A stretch of 32,866 nt of DNA from Nemertoderma westbladi. Its lineage: Eukaryota; Xenacoelomorpha; Nemertodermatida; Nemertodermatidae. The translations under genes and the position numbers were made by a program. The notes under the pieces are model-generated. The model was not told where the DNA came from and searched no databases. It saw nothing but the letters and a program-made list of their open reading frames with translations. Position 1 is the stretch's first letter; every line of letters starts with the position of its first letter. The DNA is taken from the NCBI GenBank assembly GCA_032718475.1, contig JAUCBJ010008882.1, forward strand, positions 1 to 32,866, in the 5' to 3' direction. Positions 1-10,540 of the stretch are shown here, one piece after another.

Positions 1-1293
1 GATTGGTAACAAAGTATTTCCTAAAGAATACGCTTTATACTTTAATCATAAGCAGTATCGTTGCGTTTAGTATAAGTCCTAGTTCTGTTTAAATAGATAA
101 AGCGCCACGTCCTAAAGGAACTGTTAATATTTCCCGAAAGCCAATAATATCTGTCAGAGATTAATTATTAACGATCTATCGAATAATACATTAGGTATAC
201 ACTGCAACCTTACACTGTAATAATACAATTCAAGCATCCGAATTCAGTCTCCCGGGTGTAGATCCATCGGGTGAATGATCGCGCATGGGCTGACTTCGGC
301 TAATGTTTTGCGTATTAGCATAAAATATTGTCGTATGCTAAAGTGGTTTTAATTAACTAAAAGACATATAAATTTTGGCAGGTTAAACTGCTAAAGGTCT
401 TCAAAAGCGCGAACAAAAGAGTAAGGTTTCAGTTTCACTTTTTGTAGTATTTATAATTATTATTGACGATTGTGGTTTGTGTGCTTTCAGCTTTACGCTG
501 TTGGTTTATGTTAAATCACTATATTTCCACTGACTACGAAAGTGCTAAGGCATTGCAGCATTGGAATTGGCATTCCTACAGTTCAGCTGATGCTGCTATT
601 CGAATCATTGGATGAGAGACTTATCCTGGAGTCTGGTTGAAGTGGCTGGATCATTCAGTTTATATATGAATTACATTTACGCATTACACGTTTTAATCAT
701 CTCATAGTAGATATACCGGAAATCTCAACCACATTCCAATACTGCTATGGCATTCTGGTAAATTTCCGGGATTCTGATTGAGTTGGATGTCTAATCAGGT
801 GTTTATAGTGTACATCACTCACGTATCTGTATTTTATAAAGTGCTTGATTACTAACTTCTGTGGGATAGCTGATGTACAAAATGTTATACTACTTGGTAC
901 TTCCTGCCATCCGTTAGTATACAGTACCGGTATGGGATGTAAGGTAAATCACATGTTTCCAATTCAACACTTTATTATACCCCATTTGATTATAAATAGT
1001 TCTCTTATATGCGGGAACTTCCCTAAAATTCAGTAATATTATTATATTATCGATAATATATATATATGAAGGTATATACGACGACAGGAACCATTAATAT
1101 ATTGAATATCTTAAAGTTATTCTTTGTTAAATTATGGTTGTTACCAATAAATTACCACAGAGCAAACAGCTCAGTCAATTATGTAAGAGGTATCTGTAAA
1201 ATTTAGATTAAACTTAGATGATGTGCAATTATCCTTAATTCTCGTGAAGCATATTATTTATATGGACTATTTCCATGATATTCGGTTATTGGG
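1..1293. other. AT-rich intergenic DNA, no gene recognised
   Basis: No open frame here looks protein-like and no repeat family was recognised. A 63-codon frame at 845-1036 has no recognisable domain and is treated as chance. A short TA microsatellite lies near 1058-1068. This stretch is the 3' flank of the minus-strand receptor ending at 1294. I saw no canonical AATAAA on the minus strand close to that stop, so the transcript end is not defined. Confidence 0.5.
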
Positions 1294-2406
1294 TTATTCC
1301 TTGATATTCATTCGGGTTACCAGATGTGGAGAATGAGATTGTACAGTTGATGGAACATATGACGATGTGTGAGTGTACATGGTAGAACGACGAATTATGC
1401 GCTTGTAGCTGTCCCGAAAGTCGCGATTTAGCAAGGAGTAGATCAAGGGATTTATAGCAGAATTCGCGTAACCAGTCCACCAGAGGATTTCAAATAAGAT
1501 AGTATCAGTTGCACAGTCCCAGAGGCTACTGAACGTAAATATAATGAAATATCCAAACCAACAGATGAGAAAAACTCCAAGTATGACAACAACTGTTATG
1601 GTCGACTTATGCTCAGTCACCCAGGAGTTCACCTTAGTGGTTGCTACATAGACCCTGGGCCTTAGTGGACTTCCACTAACTACTGGATTTCTATTAGGTA
1701 CATAGTTCATAACAGATTTCCTCTGCATACTTATTACATCAGTTTGTTGCCATGCTACTCGAAGAATTCTCGCGTAAATAATCAACATAACCAATAGTGG
1801 AATCCAAAAGGTTATAAAACCAACTGGCAATGTGTACGCCGCATAGCAAATATCGAAGACGCATCGCTCAGGGTTCTTTGAATTTTGTACTACACCATCT
1901 GCAGTATTCCAACCCAACCAAATTGGTACAAATGAGACCAATATTGATATCACCCAGATAGTAACGAAAGCCGCAACCATCTTAGTTCCTGTCATCTTCT
2001 CTTGGTAACGAAATGGAAATATTATCGCGTAGTAGCGATCGAAGGTTACCACTAACACTGTAAGCAAACTCGCGGTGCAAAGCATCACATCCAAACATAT
2101 GTATAAGTTGCACAAGGCAAGACCAAAGTCCCAGGTTTTATTTAGTTGGATATAAGCACTCAATGGGATCACTAACAATCCCAATAACAGATCCGAAAAA
2201 CACAGGTTGAAGATAAATAAATTATTGGTGGTCCTCAGTTTAGGAAACTTCGCCATGCTGATGATAACCATAGCGTTGCCTAGTATTATGACGACAATAA
2301 GTGCTGATAATAAGATTGCTGTGAAGACATAACCAACAGTAACCGAAGTTTGAGTTGGATGACTCGTGGTGGATGCGATGTAGACTGAAGCAATGCTGAT
2401 GTTCAT
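1294..2406 (-). CDS. Rhodopsin-class (class A) GPCR, aminergic type, paralogue 1
   Basis: An intact intronless 370-residue seven-transmembrane receptor for the plasma membrane. Landmarks seen: N-glycosylation sequon at residue 2 (NIS) and another in ECL1 (NKT, 89-91); GN in TM1 (N44, position 1.50); D72 in TM2 (2.50); C99 (3.25), which can pair with a Cys in ECL2 (C182 or C187); D106 exactly 17 residues before the DRY aspartate (3.32, the amine-binding Asp); DRY 123-125; P203 in TM5; CW in TM6 (W283); NPLIY 319-323 in TM7; and an NRDF helix-8 start. D3.32 with a Tyr at 7.43 (Y313) is typical of biogenic-amine receptors (histamine, trace amine, octopamine, 5-HT), but the ligand cannot be assigned. 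Oddity: the usual TM6 CWxP is CWFG (G285). The start at 2406 aligns with an internal Met of the paralogue at 20176-21465. The C-tail is much shorter than the paralogue's. Confidence 0.93.
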   Translation of the reverse strand: MNISIASVYIASTTSHPTQTSVTVGYVFTAILLSALIVVIILGNAMVIISMAKFPKLRTTNNLFIFNLCFSDLLLGLLVIPLSAYIQLNKTWDFGLALCNLYICLDVMLCTASLLTVLVVTFDRYYAIIFPFRYQEKMTGTKMVAAFVTIWVISILVSFVPIWLGWNTADGVVQNSKNPERCVFDICYAAYTLPVGFITFWIPLLVMLIIYARILRVAWQQTDVISMQRKSVMNYVPNRNPVVSGSPLRPRVYVATTKVNSWVTEHKSTITVVVILGVFLICWFGYFIIFTFSSLWDCATDTILFEILWWTGYANSAINPLIYSLLNRDFRDSYKRIIRRSTMYTHTSSYVPSTVQSHSPHLVTRMNIKE

Positions 2407-2933
2407 TATATTATTATCAATAACATAATACTAAACGTGTTAAATTATAATAATAATCACTCTCTACACTTCTTCGTGTTTTTCTACTTTTCGAATTTTT
2501 TTTACTTTTCAAGTATTATTTACAGAATAAATAACTTATACGTTAGTTACTTAAGTTAGTGTTTTTATGTTGAATTACACTGTATGTCATTTTCACAACC
2601 CATAAACTTTAAATTGTTAATTAATTAATTTCGCTTATGACACATGTCCTGTAAATACTGTATCACAAACCCTGACATTTCACAGATTTGTCCTATTTTT
2701 ACAAGAATTCCCTGACATTTTCCCAGACATTTCAGCGCCCCTGGGTGAGTTAGTGCGCCCGCGGAACGTCCCCCCCCCCCCCCCCCCCCCAACGCTACGC
2801 CTTTGATAGGAAATACATTTTTGATTGTAAAAGAATTTTCTCCTCGCCTCAAATAAAATAATATGCTTTAACTAATTGTAAACAGGTTTTAGAACGATAC
2901 CGACACTTTATAAATAAGATGCAGATTTTTTTT
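2407..2933. other. Upstream flank of receptor 1, AT-rich
   Basis: No gene is seen. It is the 5' flank of the minus-strand receptor, and homology to the second receptor locus stops almost at the start codon. It contains the poly-C tract listed separately. Confidence 0.5.
2770..2790. repeat. Poly-C mononucleotide run (21 C)
   Basis: An uninterrupted run of 21 cytosines in otherwise AT-rich DNA. The length is prone to slippage and sequencing error. The minus strand is a poly-G tract. Confidence 0.9.
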
Positions 2934-3353
2934 GGTACTTTTGCACTTTAGGTCCCCACCCCTAGATTTTTTTTGTCTGTGTTTTTTATGCAAATTACAC
3001 TACTACAAGGTTAGTGTGACTATCTAGGAACATTTTTGAACATTTTTTTTTTAGAAATTATAAAAAATGTGAAAGTCAATGATATTTCAGGAAATTATTA
3101 AAAATGTGAAAGTCAATGATATTTCAGGTTAAACTGTTGAAGAATATATTAATGACCAAAATAATTTCCAAAAATTACTAGCTAGTAAAAAATACTAGCA
3201 TTATACCATAAAAAATGTAGGTACATATGTATTTAAGTGAAAATACATAAAAATGTTCTCAGATAATGCTATTCATATTCTAGAACATAATAATATTATG
3301 TTTCCTTGATATAAAAAAATCTGGGTGGTGGGGACCTAAAGTGCAAAAGTACC
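2934..3353. mobile_element. 420-bp MITE-like element with about 40-bp terminal inverted repeats
   Basis: The left end (2934-2973) starts GGTACTTTTGCACTTTAGG and the right end (3314-3353) is its reverse complement, with only a few mismatches over about 40 nt. The interior is AT-rich, non-coding, and holds a tandem duplication (about 3065-3128, core GTGAAAGTCAATGATATTTC twice), a CTAGCTAGT motif and one TTCTAGAAC palindrome. No transposase is present, so it would be non-autonomous. No clear target-site duplication is seen. A fragment sharing the GATTTTTTGTCTGTG segment lies at about 3577-3596. Confidence 0.75.
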
Positions 3354-3648
3354 TATTTTGGCCCCGTAGTTCTGTATGCCACTACACTACATTTTTTGAC
3401 AAAAAGTGTCTTTATACATATTATCTTATTTTTGCTGCAACTATTACGGGCTAGGTGATGTTATATTACATATAATAATATGGTGTTATATTTTCAGATT
3501 GCTAGAATTTTTATGGCAGCACAAAATTAAAAATAATACATTTTATCATTCGTAAAGCGCATGGGTACCAAAATGTTGATTTTTTGTCTGTGTTTTATGT
3601 GATGTGAGTCAGTAGTGTTTTGATGAATCCTACGTATTCTAGTACGTA
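3354..3648. other. AT-rich spacer between MITE-like element and LINE copy A
   Basis: No gene. The part at 3560-3600 resembles the subterminal part of the 2934-3353 element. A short tandem duplication (TACGTATTCT twice, about 3630-3652) abuts the LINE 5' truncation point. Confidence 0.45.
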
Positions 3649-5369
3649 TTCTGGGCGGAAAAGCCAACCAACCACCAATGTTAAGGCTGAATCACCAGCC
3701 GATCGCCTCAATGGTTGGAAAGCCCACTTTGAAAAACTCCTCAATAATGACAGGGTATTGCCTGATAACTTTATAGAAGTAAAAGTGTCTGAGTCTGTAC
3801 TCCCAGATATTCCCATTGGCGATATCTCCTTTGCAGAAGTGAAAGCTGTTGCAAAGAGCATTAAGACCAATCGTGCCAGTGGAGTAGATGGTGTTCCCCC
3901 TGAGGTCTTTAAAATACCTGAGTGTTTAAAGCTCATCTATCCCATCATAGTAGACATGTACCGAACAACAAGAGTCCCACAAGAAATGAAAACAAATAAG
4001 TTGGTGCCAGTTCCCAAGAAGGGCAACCTAACACTCTATGGTTCTTTTCGGGGAATCTCATTGATCTCGATTGCTGCAAAGCTATACAATAGGATTCTAT
4101 TAAATCGCATCAGGGATCCCATTGAGAGACTGCTCCGTGGAAATCAGAATGGGTTCCGTAAAGGTCGTGGGACCATGGAGCCCATTTTGGCACTTAGAAG
4201 GATAATTGAAGAGTTATCAAAAAAGAAAGACAGGCATCTGGCTGTTATCTTTGTTGACTTCTTCAAGGCCTTTGATTCAGTCTCTCGCTCACGTATGTTC
4301 AGCATACTTTCATTATATGGGATTCCTGATGAAATTATTGCAGCAATCAGATCAGTATATGATGGTTCGACAACATTTGTGTCTACTGTTGACGGTGACA
4401 CAGAACCATTTGAAGTGTTATGGGGCGTCCTCCAAGGAGACACACTTGCACCATTCTTGTTCATTATTGTGGTTGACTATGTTCTACGCATGTCCTTAGA
4501 TCATTATAATGATGATGGGGTGATGATAACTCCACCTACTGGCTCCAGAAGTCGAGGAAATCCTGCCAAGTACCTAACTGATCTAGACTTTGCTGATGAC
4601 TTAGGAGTTCTCTCAGAATCATTAGAGGGAGCCCAACGGCTCCTCAGCTCATTAGAACATGCTGCTTCTAGTGTTGGTCTTTTTATTAACTCCAGAAAGA
4701 CCAAAATTCTGACAGTTAACTTTGAAAGTCCTCAGCAAGTCTCTGATCGGATGAGCATAAGCTCAAAGGATGGTATGCTTGAGCATGTGGACGACTTCTG
4801 TTACCTGGGATCATGGATCCGGAAGTCAGGTGAGGACCTTCGAATACGTAAGGGAAAGGCATTGGCAGCCTTGAATAGGCTTTCCAGGATTTGGAAGTCA
4901 CCGAGAATTAATCGGAAACTTAAGGTCCGATTATTTAGAGCAGCAGTAGTTCCAGTACTCCTCTACGGGAGTCCATGCTGGGCTCTAACTGCTTGAGGAC
5001 ACCAAATCTCTGGATGGCACATTCACAAGAAAGCTACGCCGGGTTCATTGTGTCAAGTACAATGCACACATCTCCAACCAGACACTATATAACATTGGAG
5101 GTGTCTCATTGGTTCCCCCAAGCTTGACACTAGAACAAAATCGCCTCCGCTTTGCAGGACATTGCTTTCGCCGTGAGGACCAGCCAGTGCATAATCTTGT
5201 ACTTTGGCAGCCTCATGGAGTGAATAAGCATGGTGGACAACCCATGACTTTCCTGAGACGCATCTTAAATGACACTGGCCTTAAAGATGCGGATGATCTA
5301 GCAAATGTCATGGGTGATAGGGAGTTGTGGCGGTGCAATTTTGTTGACAAGCCGGCACAGCATTCTTAA
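3649..5369 (+). pseudogene. LINE reverse transcriptase, C-terminal part of polyprotein, one frameshift
   Basis: The RT frame is open from before 3649 to a stop at 4994-4996, then resumes one frame over to a stop at 5369. Comparison with copy B shows one extra T at the break (GCTTGAGG against GCTGAGG type), so this is a single-base insertion. Motifs, numbered in the 458-residue frame that opens at 3620: VDFFKAFDS at 212-220 (motif A, catalytic Asp 213), GVLQGDTLAP at 269-278 (motif B), FADD at 324-327 (motif C). The part after the shift holds the RLRFAGHCFRR segment common to this LINE group. The ATG at 3620 and the first ten or so codons lie in flanking DNA and are not element sequence. The product would copy element RNA at a nicked target. 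The clade (RTE- or CR1-related) was not resolved. Confidence 0.88.
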
Positions 5370-5618
5370 AAATGCAGCTGCAATGCAGCATGCCGATCCT
5401 AGTAGTAGTATTCTAGTAGGCCCTATTGTATTTATTAGGAAAATTTTCAGGTTTTTTTCCTAGAACTAGCTAAAGTAGCACTTAATTATAATTATGTTAG
5501 CTAGTAACTAGTAGGCCTAATATTTAATTAATGATATATGTGTAATAATGTATGTAATAATGTAAATTTAATAAATGTATGCGTAGGCTATAGTATGAAA
5601 ATAAAACAAACAAACTAT
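3649..5618 (+). mobile_element. LINE (APE-type non-LTR retrotransposon) copy A, 5'-truncated
   Basis: Homology to the other copies in the window begins at the residues GRKSQP (about 3650), just downstream of where copy C still carries endonuclease sequence. The endonuclease half is therefore missing, as expected of 5' truncation during target-primed reverse transcription. The 3' UTR follows the stop at 5369, shares the segment near 5380-5410 with copy D (30150-30190), and ends in an A-rich stretch (5597-5618). An inverted-repeat element starts immediately after. Its DNA is nearly identical to copy C, so the family was recently active. Confidence 0.85.
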
Positions 5619-5619
5619 T

Positions 5620-5932
5620 GGTACCCAAGGTGTAGTAATGCCCGTATTTCACTATGGAAGAAGCTTCGATGGACGATATTTATGCTGAAATAGGTCCCGA
5701 TAAAAGTGAGAAAACTTACATCAACACTCAATCAATATTGTCCTATTTCCATTCCAAAACTTAGCTTTCTATAATTTTACCAATTTTAGTACAGGTATAA
5801 TAATTTATTTAAAAAATATTGTATTTTTTGAATTTAATTTTTAACATAAAAAACACAAAAATCATTAAAACAAAATATATAATATAAAACAAAATAATTT
5901 AACAAAACGGAATTGCTACACCTTGGGTACCC
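5620..5932. mobile_element. 313-bp inverted-repeat element (MITE-like)
   Basis: The left end (5620-5641) begins GGTACCCAAGGTGTAG and is inverted at 5911-5932. The interior is AT-rich, with no open frame of note. The left interior (about 5642-5690) recurs in inverted orientation at 14316-14370, so it is dispersed. Like the 2934-3353 element it starts with GGTAC. No target duplication is evident, and part of the repeat continues beyond 5932, so the boundary may be internal to a larger element. Confidence 0.55.
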
Positions 5933-6240
5933 ATTTTTTGACGAATTTTTTTCATATGAAAATGGCTTTTATCATGGGGTTTTTCGTAGTAGAATAAATA
6001 TTTTGACCTTCTAAAAGTAAGATGGTAGTTAATAATTTTATTTTCTGTTAGCTAGTACTTTGTATTAGCTAGTGAAATAAATAAGTTTAAAAAAATTTTG
6101 TCAATTTTTTTATTGTGAAAATGGCTTTTATCGTGTGGTTTTTTGTTCTAGAACAAATATTTGACATTCTGACAGTGATATGGTAGCTTGTAATTTTGAT
6201 TTTGTGTTAGCTAGGACATTTTATTAGCTAGTAAAAAAAA
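5933..6240. repeat. Two diverged copies of an AT-rich repeat (GAAAATGGCTTTTATC type)
   Basis: Units beginning near 5956 and 6116 share GAAAATGGCTTTTATC, then a TTTT stretch, a GAACAAATATTTGAC-like segment, a GATATGGTAG-like segment and TTAGCTAG. A third copy lies at about 14403-14475. These are dispersed non-coding repeats. Confidence 0.65.
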
Positions 6241-7102
6241 TTAAATGATAAATTAATCCTTAATTTAATTTAATGATTTCATCCTTGATTCTTTAATCCT
6301 CACTTAAATTTGTCTGGAGTAATTTATGAGTCTTGGTAGCTAGTAGTAGGTCTAATTAATTATTATAGAAAGTAATTATTATTTACTAGCTAGTGTTTTT
6401 CTACAAAATATAGATGGCAGCCAAATTTACTTTACAATTCAGAAAGTTAAATTATATAGCCCTGCATTTTAGATTTTAACAATTTTTTAATACGGGTTGT
6501 ATTTAATATTTTTCGATAAAATGTTCTAGAACAACAAATGTGTTCAAGAACCTTAATTGATAACATATTCTAGAACATTTTAAAAATGTAGCAAAAACTA
6601 GATAGTTTAAAAAATTTATGTTGTTTAAATAAAATGTTCTAGAACAAAAAATGTCTTAATTTTTTCTTAATTAATATAAAACATGTTCTATAACATTAAG
6701 CTCTCATGTACGAAAACTACTGTAGTTTATATAAATAATGCAAAAACCGGCTAGTATACAAAATCTGCTCAATGGCTAACCAAGGAGTAGTGGTAATGCC
6801 AATAAAACAAAAGCAAGTCCTAAATTTTTGCGCATCAATTAAAAAACATAAAAATGCTAAAATATCACTATTTTCCAAAATGTAGTAGTATACGGAACCG
6901 TTAATGATTTTTGTAACGAAAATGTCGTAATAGAAAAATATTTGTTTTTGGACATTATTTTTTTTTTAAAATAAAGATAAGATATTCTGGAATAAGTGGC
7001 CTACTACTAGGTATGATTTAGTTCATATTTCAAGTAACTTATCGCCAGTGTGACTAATATGAATTTTGAATGAGAGAAACGTTTAGGCTTTGGCAAGCTA
7101 GG
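6241..7102. other. AT-rich repeat-derived DNA, no gene
   Basis: Contains several TGTTCTAGAACA palindromes (6522, 6635 and a near copy at 6567) and TAGCTAG motifs, but no coding signal. A segment at 6778-6812 resembles the end of the 5620-5932 element (CCAAGG-GTAGT-GTAATGCC). Confidence 0.5.
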
Positions 7103-7331
7103 GAATGCCTGTACGCCGTCAAGGGTGAAGATCTTCCACATTAAACCATTCTACTCTGGTTCCTAAAGGAATGCATGTTCACCACCATGGGTGATCTTCC
7201 ACAGTAAACCCTTCCAATCTGTTTCCTAAAGGAATGTCGGTTCACCACCATGGGTGATCTTCCACAGTAAACCCTTCCACTCTGTTACCTAAAAAGGAAT
7301 ACTTGTTCGCCACATTGGGTGATCTTCCACA
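7103..7331. repeat. Minisatellite, about 63-bp unit, nearly 4 copies
   Basis: The segment GATCTTCCAC occurs at 7130, 7193, 7256 and 7321, spaced 63, 63 and 65 bp. Each unit also carries CACCACCATGGGTG (near-palindromic around CCATGG) and TTCCTAAAGGAAT (an inverted TTCC/GGAA pair). The first unit is the most diverged. No open frame runs through it. Confidence 0.9.
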
Positions 7332-8627
7332 ATAACAATATACTATATACTATGTATTTATATCTGCCTTTCTATGACAATCAAGAATTTTACTTTAGAA
7401 CAAAAACAAAAACAAAAAAGAAAGCAAAAAAAGAAAGAAGAAAAAAAAGCCTTTAAACAAAAAGGCTTTTACATCCTACAAAAGGAAAACCTAAAATTTC
7501 ACTGTTCTGATCCGTTTCCCAGTCCTTTACTGCATTCTCTGGCTTAAAAGCAACACGGCTTATTTTGCACCTCAGAATTACAAACAAACCTGTAAATTTG
7601 AAATAATACATGTAATATATGCAGTAGGCCTATATATGTACAAAAAAAATACTTTAATAATATTTTTTTGGCACCATAAATTTATCGTTGGCATAAAAAA
7701 AAGCCGACCTAAAGACACCTATAAACTAAACTTACAGCATAATTTAAACCACCAACCCCAGCGCCTTCGTTTTTATTGGATAATTTAATTAACCTACTAT
7801 AAGCCGCAAGTAATGGTTGGTTGAGATAAGACTAATAATATAACTGTTGCTTAAAAGCAACAAGTGCAAATAAATCAAGCTGCTGCTTAGTCCTGTAGTC
7901 TATGAATTGAATATGAAAAATATAATTTCTAATTGTATATGCACCACATAAGTCTGTAAGTGCTAACGCGGGATTTCCTTGGTAAAGTGACACCATACCA
8001 GTGATTTCTGAAAGTACCAATGTGCTAACTCAGTAACAGACTTTAGCAACATTTAGCAACACCAATTCTGCACCACCCGCAAGAGGGCTCAAGTGTTCTA
8101 AAGTGCTAACTTACTAAAAACACCAATAACAATAGTAATATTAGCAAAGTTAGGAGTTTGAAGTGAAGGTATCTGTAAATCTTGGAAGATAATGATTATG
8201 TGTTTTTGTGTTGAATATTTCAAGACACCACACATCATAAAATGCTAACTCATTATTCGTTCTTTGGGATGTGAAAGGATATTGAATATATTATAATATT
8301 AATTATGTAATCATTGGGGAGTGGGGGGGTGGTGGGGTGTACACACCAAATTTTATACTACCAAGTTTTTGCTAATTTCATTTGTGAAAATGTTCTCAAA
8401 CATATAAAATATGTTAAATTAAAATATTTTATAACGTTCTATATTTTTCATTTTCAAAATAAAATAGAGAATCCTAAAAAAAAGTTCTCCTTTTTAAACA
8501 ATAGAACATACATTTCTGCATTTCCAATCGCTGATTTATCAGGCTACCAAAGTGGGTCAGAACCTTAATGCGCATATAAGACAATGAATGCTTGTATTTA
8601 TAGATGTACAGTATGTTACCCTATATG
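7332..8627. other. AT-rich intergenic DNA, no gene
   Basis: Nothing convincing is coded. An A/G-rich low-complexity stretch lies at 7398-7450 and a G-rich stretch at 8317-8340. The motif TAAAGTGCTAAC or close forms occur near 8020, 8095-8110 and 8241, matching the larger cluster at 10541-11025. Confidence 0.5.
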
Positions 8628-8710
8628 ATTTCTGCTGACTGGAATTATTTATTTCTGAAACACATTGTCATCTATATTGTGATCTATGGCTGATTAAAAA
8701 GCAATAAACA
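8628..8710 (+). repeat. Dispersed repeat, left copy flanking LINE copy B
   Basis: A stretch of about 80 bp shares an ordered series of blocks (TTTCTG, ATTATT-ATTTC-GAAAC, TGTGATCT-GGCT-GATTAA) with 10553-10640 on the other side of LINE copy B, in the same orientation. Divergence is moderate. Either both are members of one repeat family or this was one locus opened by the insertion. Confidence 0.6.
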
Positions 8711-8782
8711 CAATAAACGCAATAAATAGAATGCTGTGCAGGCTTGACGACAAAAGCTTGATTGATGACAAAGGCTTGATTC

Positions 8783-10140
8783 GTCTCAAGAAAGTCATGG
8801 GCTGTCCACCATGCTTATTCACTGCATGATGCTACCAAAGAACAAGATTATGCACTGACTGGTCCACACGCCGAAAGCAATGTCCTGCAAAGCGGAGGCG
8901 GGTTTGTTCTAGTGTCAAGCCTGGGGGAACCAATGAGACACCTCCAATGTTATATTGTGTCTGGTTGGAGATGTGTGGATTGTACTTGACACAGTGAACC
9001 CGGCGTAGCATTCTTGTGAATGTACCATCCAGAGATTTGGTATCCTCTGCAGTTAGAGCCCAGCATGGACTCCCATAGAGGAGTACTGGAACTACTGCTG
9101 CTCTAAATAATCGTACCTTAAGATTGCGATTAATTCTATGTGACTTCCAAATCCTGGAAAGCCTATTCAAGGCTGCCCATGCCTTTCCCTTGCGTATTCG
9201 AAGGTCTCGCCTGACCGACGGATCCATGAACCCTGGTGACAGAAGTCGTCCACATGCTCACATCCTTTGAGCTTATGCTCATCCGATCAGAGACTTGCTG
9301 AGGACTTTCATAGTTAACTGTCAAAATTTTGGTCATTTATGGAGTTAATAAAAAGACCAACACTAGAAGCAGCATGTTCTAATGAGCTGAGGAGCAGTTG
9401 GGCTCCCTCTAGTGATTCTGAGAGTACTCCTAAGTCATCAGCAAAGTCTAGATCAGTTAGGTACTTGGCAGGATTTCCTCGACTTCTGGAGCCAGTAGGT
9501 GGAGTTATCATCACCCCCATCATCATTATGATGATCTAAGGACATGCGTAGAACATAGTCAACCACAATTATGAACAAGAATGGTGCAAGTGTGTCTCCC
9601 TGGAGGACGCCCCATAACACTTCAAATGGTTCTGTGTCACCGTCAGCAGTAGACACAAATGTTGTGGAACCATCGTATACTGATCTGATTGCTGCAATAA
9701 TTTCATCAGGAATCCCATATAATGAAAGTATGCTGAACATACGTGAGCGAGAGACTGAATAAAAGGCCTTGAATAAATCAACTAAGATAACAGCCAGATG
9801 CCTGTCTTTCTTTTTTGATCAATCTCTTCAATTATCCTTCTAAGTACCAAAATGGGCTCCATGGTCTCACGACCTTTAAGGAACCCATTCTGATTTCCAA
9901 GGAGCAGTCTCTCAATGGGATCCAGAGGGATCAATGGGATCTAGATAAGCTTTAAACACTCAGGTATTTTAAAGACCTCAGGGGGACACCATCTACTCCA
10001 CTACTGGCACGATTGGTCTTAATGCTCTTTGCAGCAGCCTTCACTTCTGCAAAGGAGATATCGCCAATGGGAATATCTGGGAGTACAGACACAGAACACT
10101 TTTACTTCTTTAAAGTTATCAGGCGATACCCTGTCATTGA
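8783..10140 (-). pseudogene. LINE copy B: reverse transcriptase fragment, both ends missing
   Basis: Minus-strand homologue of copy A from about its position 3752 to 5260. The 3' end of the ORF and the UTR are missing at 8783, and the 5' side stops at about 10140. Damage seen against copies A and C: a deletion of about 160 nt near 9925-9950 at a shared GGGAT, a one-base insertion in a G run near 9513, a two-base insertion near 9820, and Asp to Tyr in the KAFDS part of motif A. The thumb and C-terminal segments (YGSPCWALTA, RLRFAGHCFRR) remain readable. Loss of the 3' end is unusual for a simple LINE insertion and implies later rearrangement or deletion. Confidence 0.85.
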
Positions 10141-10540
10141 ATTAAATACACTGCATTCCGGGACATGGCTTATTGGTTTTATGTATGTATTTAGAGAGGT
10201 TTAAAGTTTTGACCTCGAAAAGACCAAGAATAGCAGCGGTGTGCAATAATGGGTAAGAAATTGGTGACACATTTTCAAAATACTTGTAGCAATTTACGTT
10301 ATAGCAGTATATGTAAAAATTAAAATTTGAGATTGCACGAAATTTGACATACAGAATGACCTCTCTATTTTCTGGAAAAGGAAACTTATTGCAAGGATTA
10401 AGGATTTAGAATAATATATAATTATGAGAATAAATTAATTAATGGTTGTGATTATGTGCCATATTATTGAATGCTTTTAAGAAATCCATGAACTAGTTGC
10501 AAAGACATAGACGTTTAATATATGAATTGAATATGCCTAA

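Noticed and set aside
845-1036. 63-codon plus-strand frame
   Set aside because: No recognisable domain, no supporting promoter or splice signals, and a length expected by chance.
3620-3648. ATG at 3620 as a true LINE ORF start
   Set aside because: Homology to the other copies begins only at about 3650; the upstream codons are flanking DNA that happens to be open.
5640-5720. Plus-strand frame starting MEEASMDDIYAEIGP
   Set aside because: It looks protein-like over about 20 residues, but the inverted copy at 14316-14370 does not preserve the frame, so it is probably chance within a repeat.
7103-7331. CRISPR-like array
   Set aside because: Units are contiguous 63-bp tandem repeats without unique spacers, and the context is animal.
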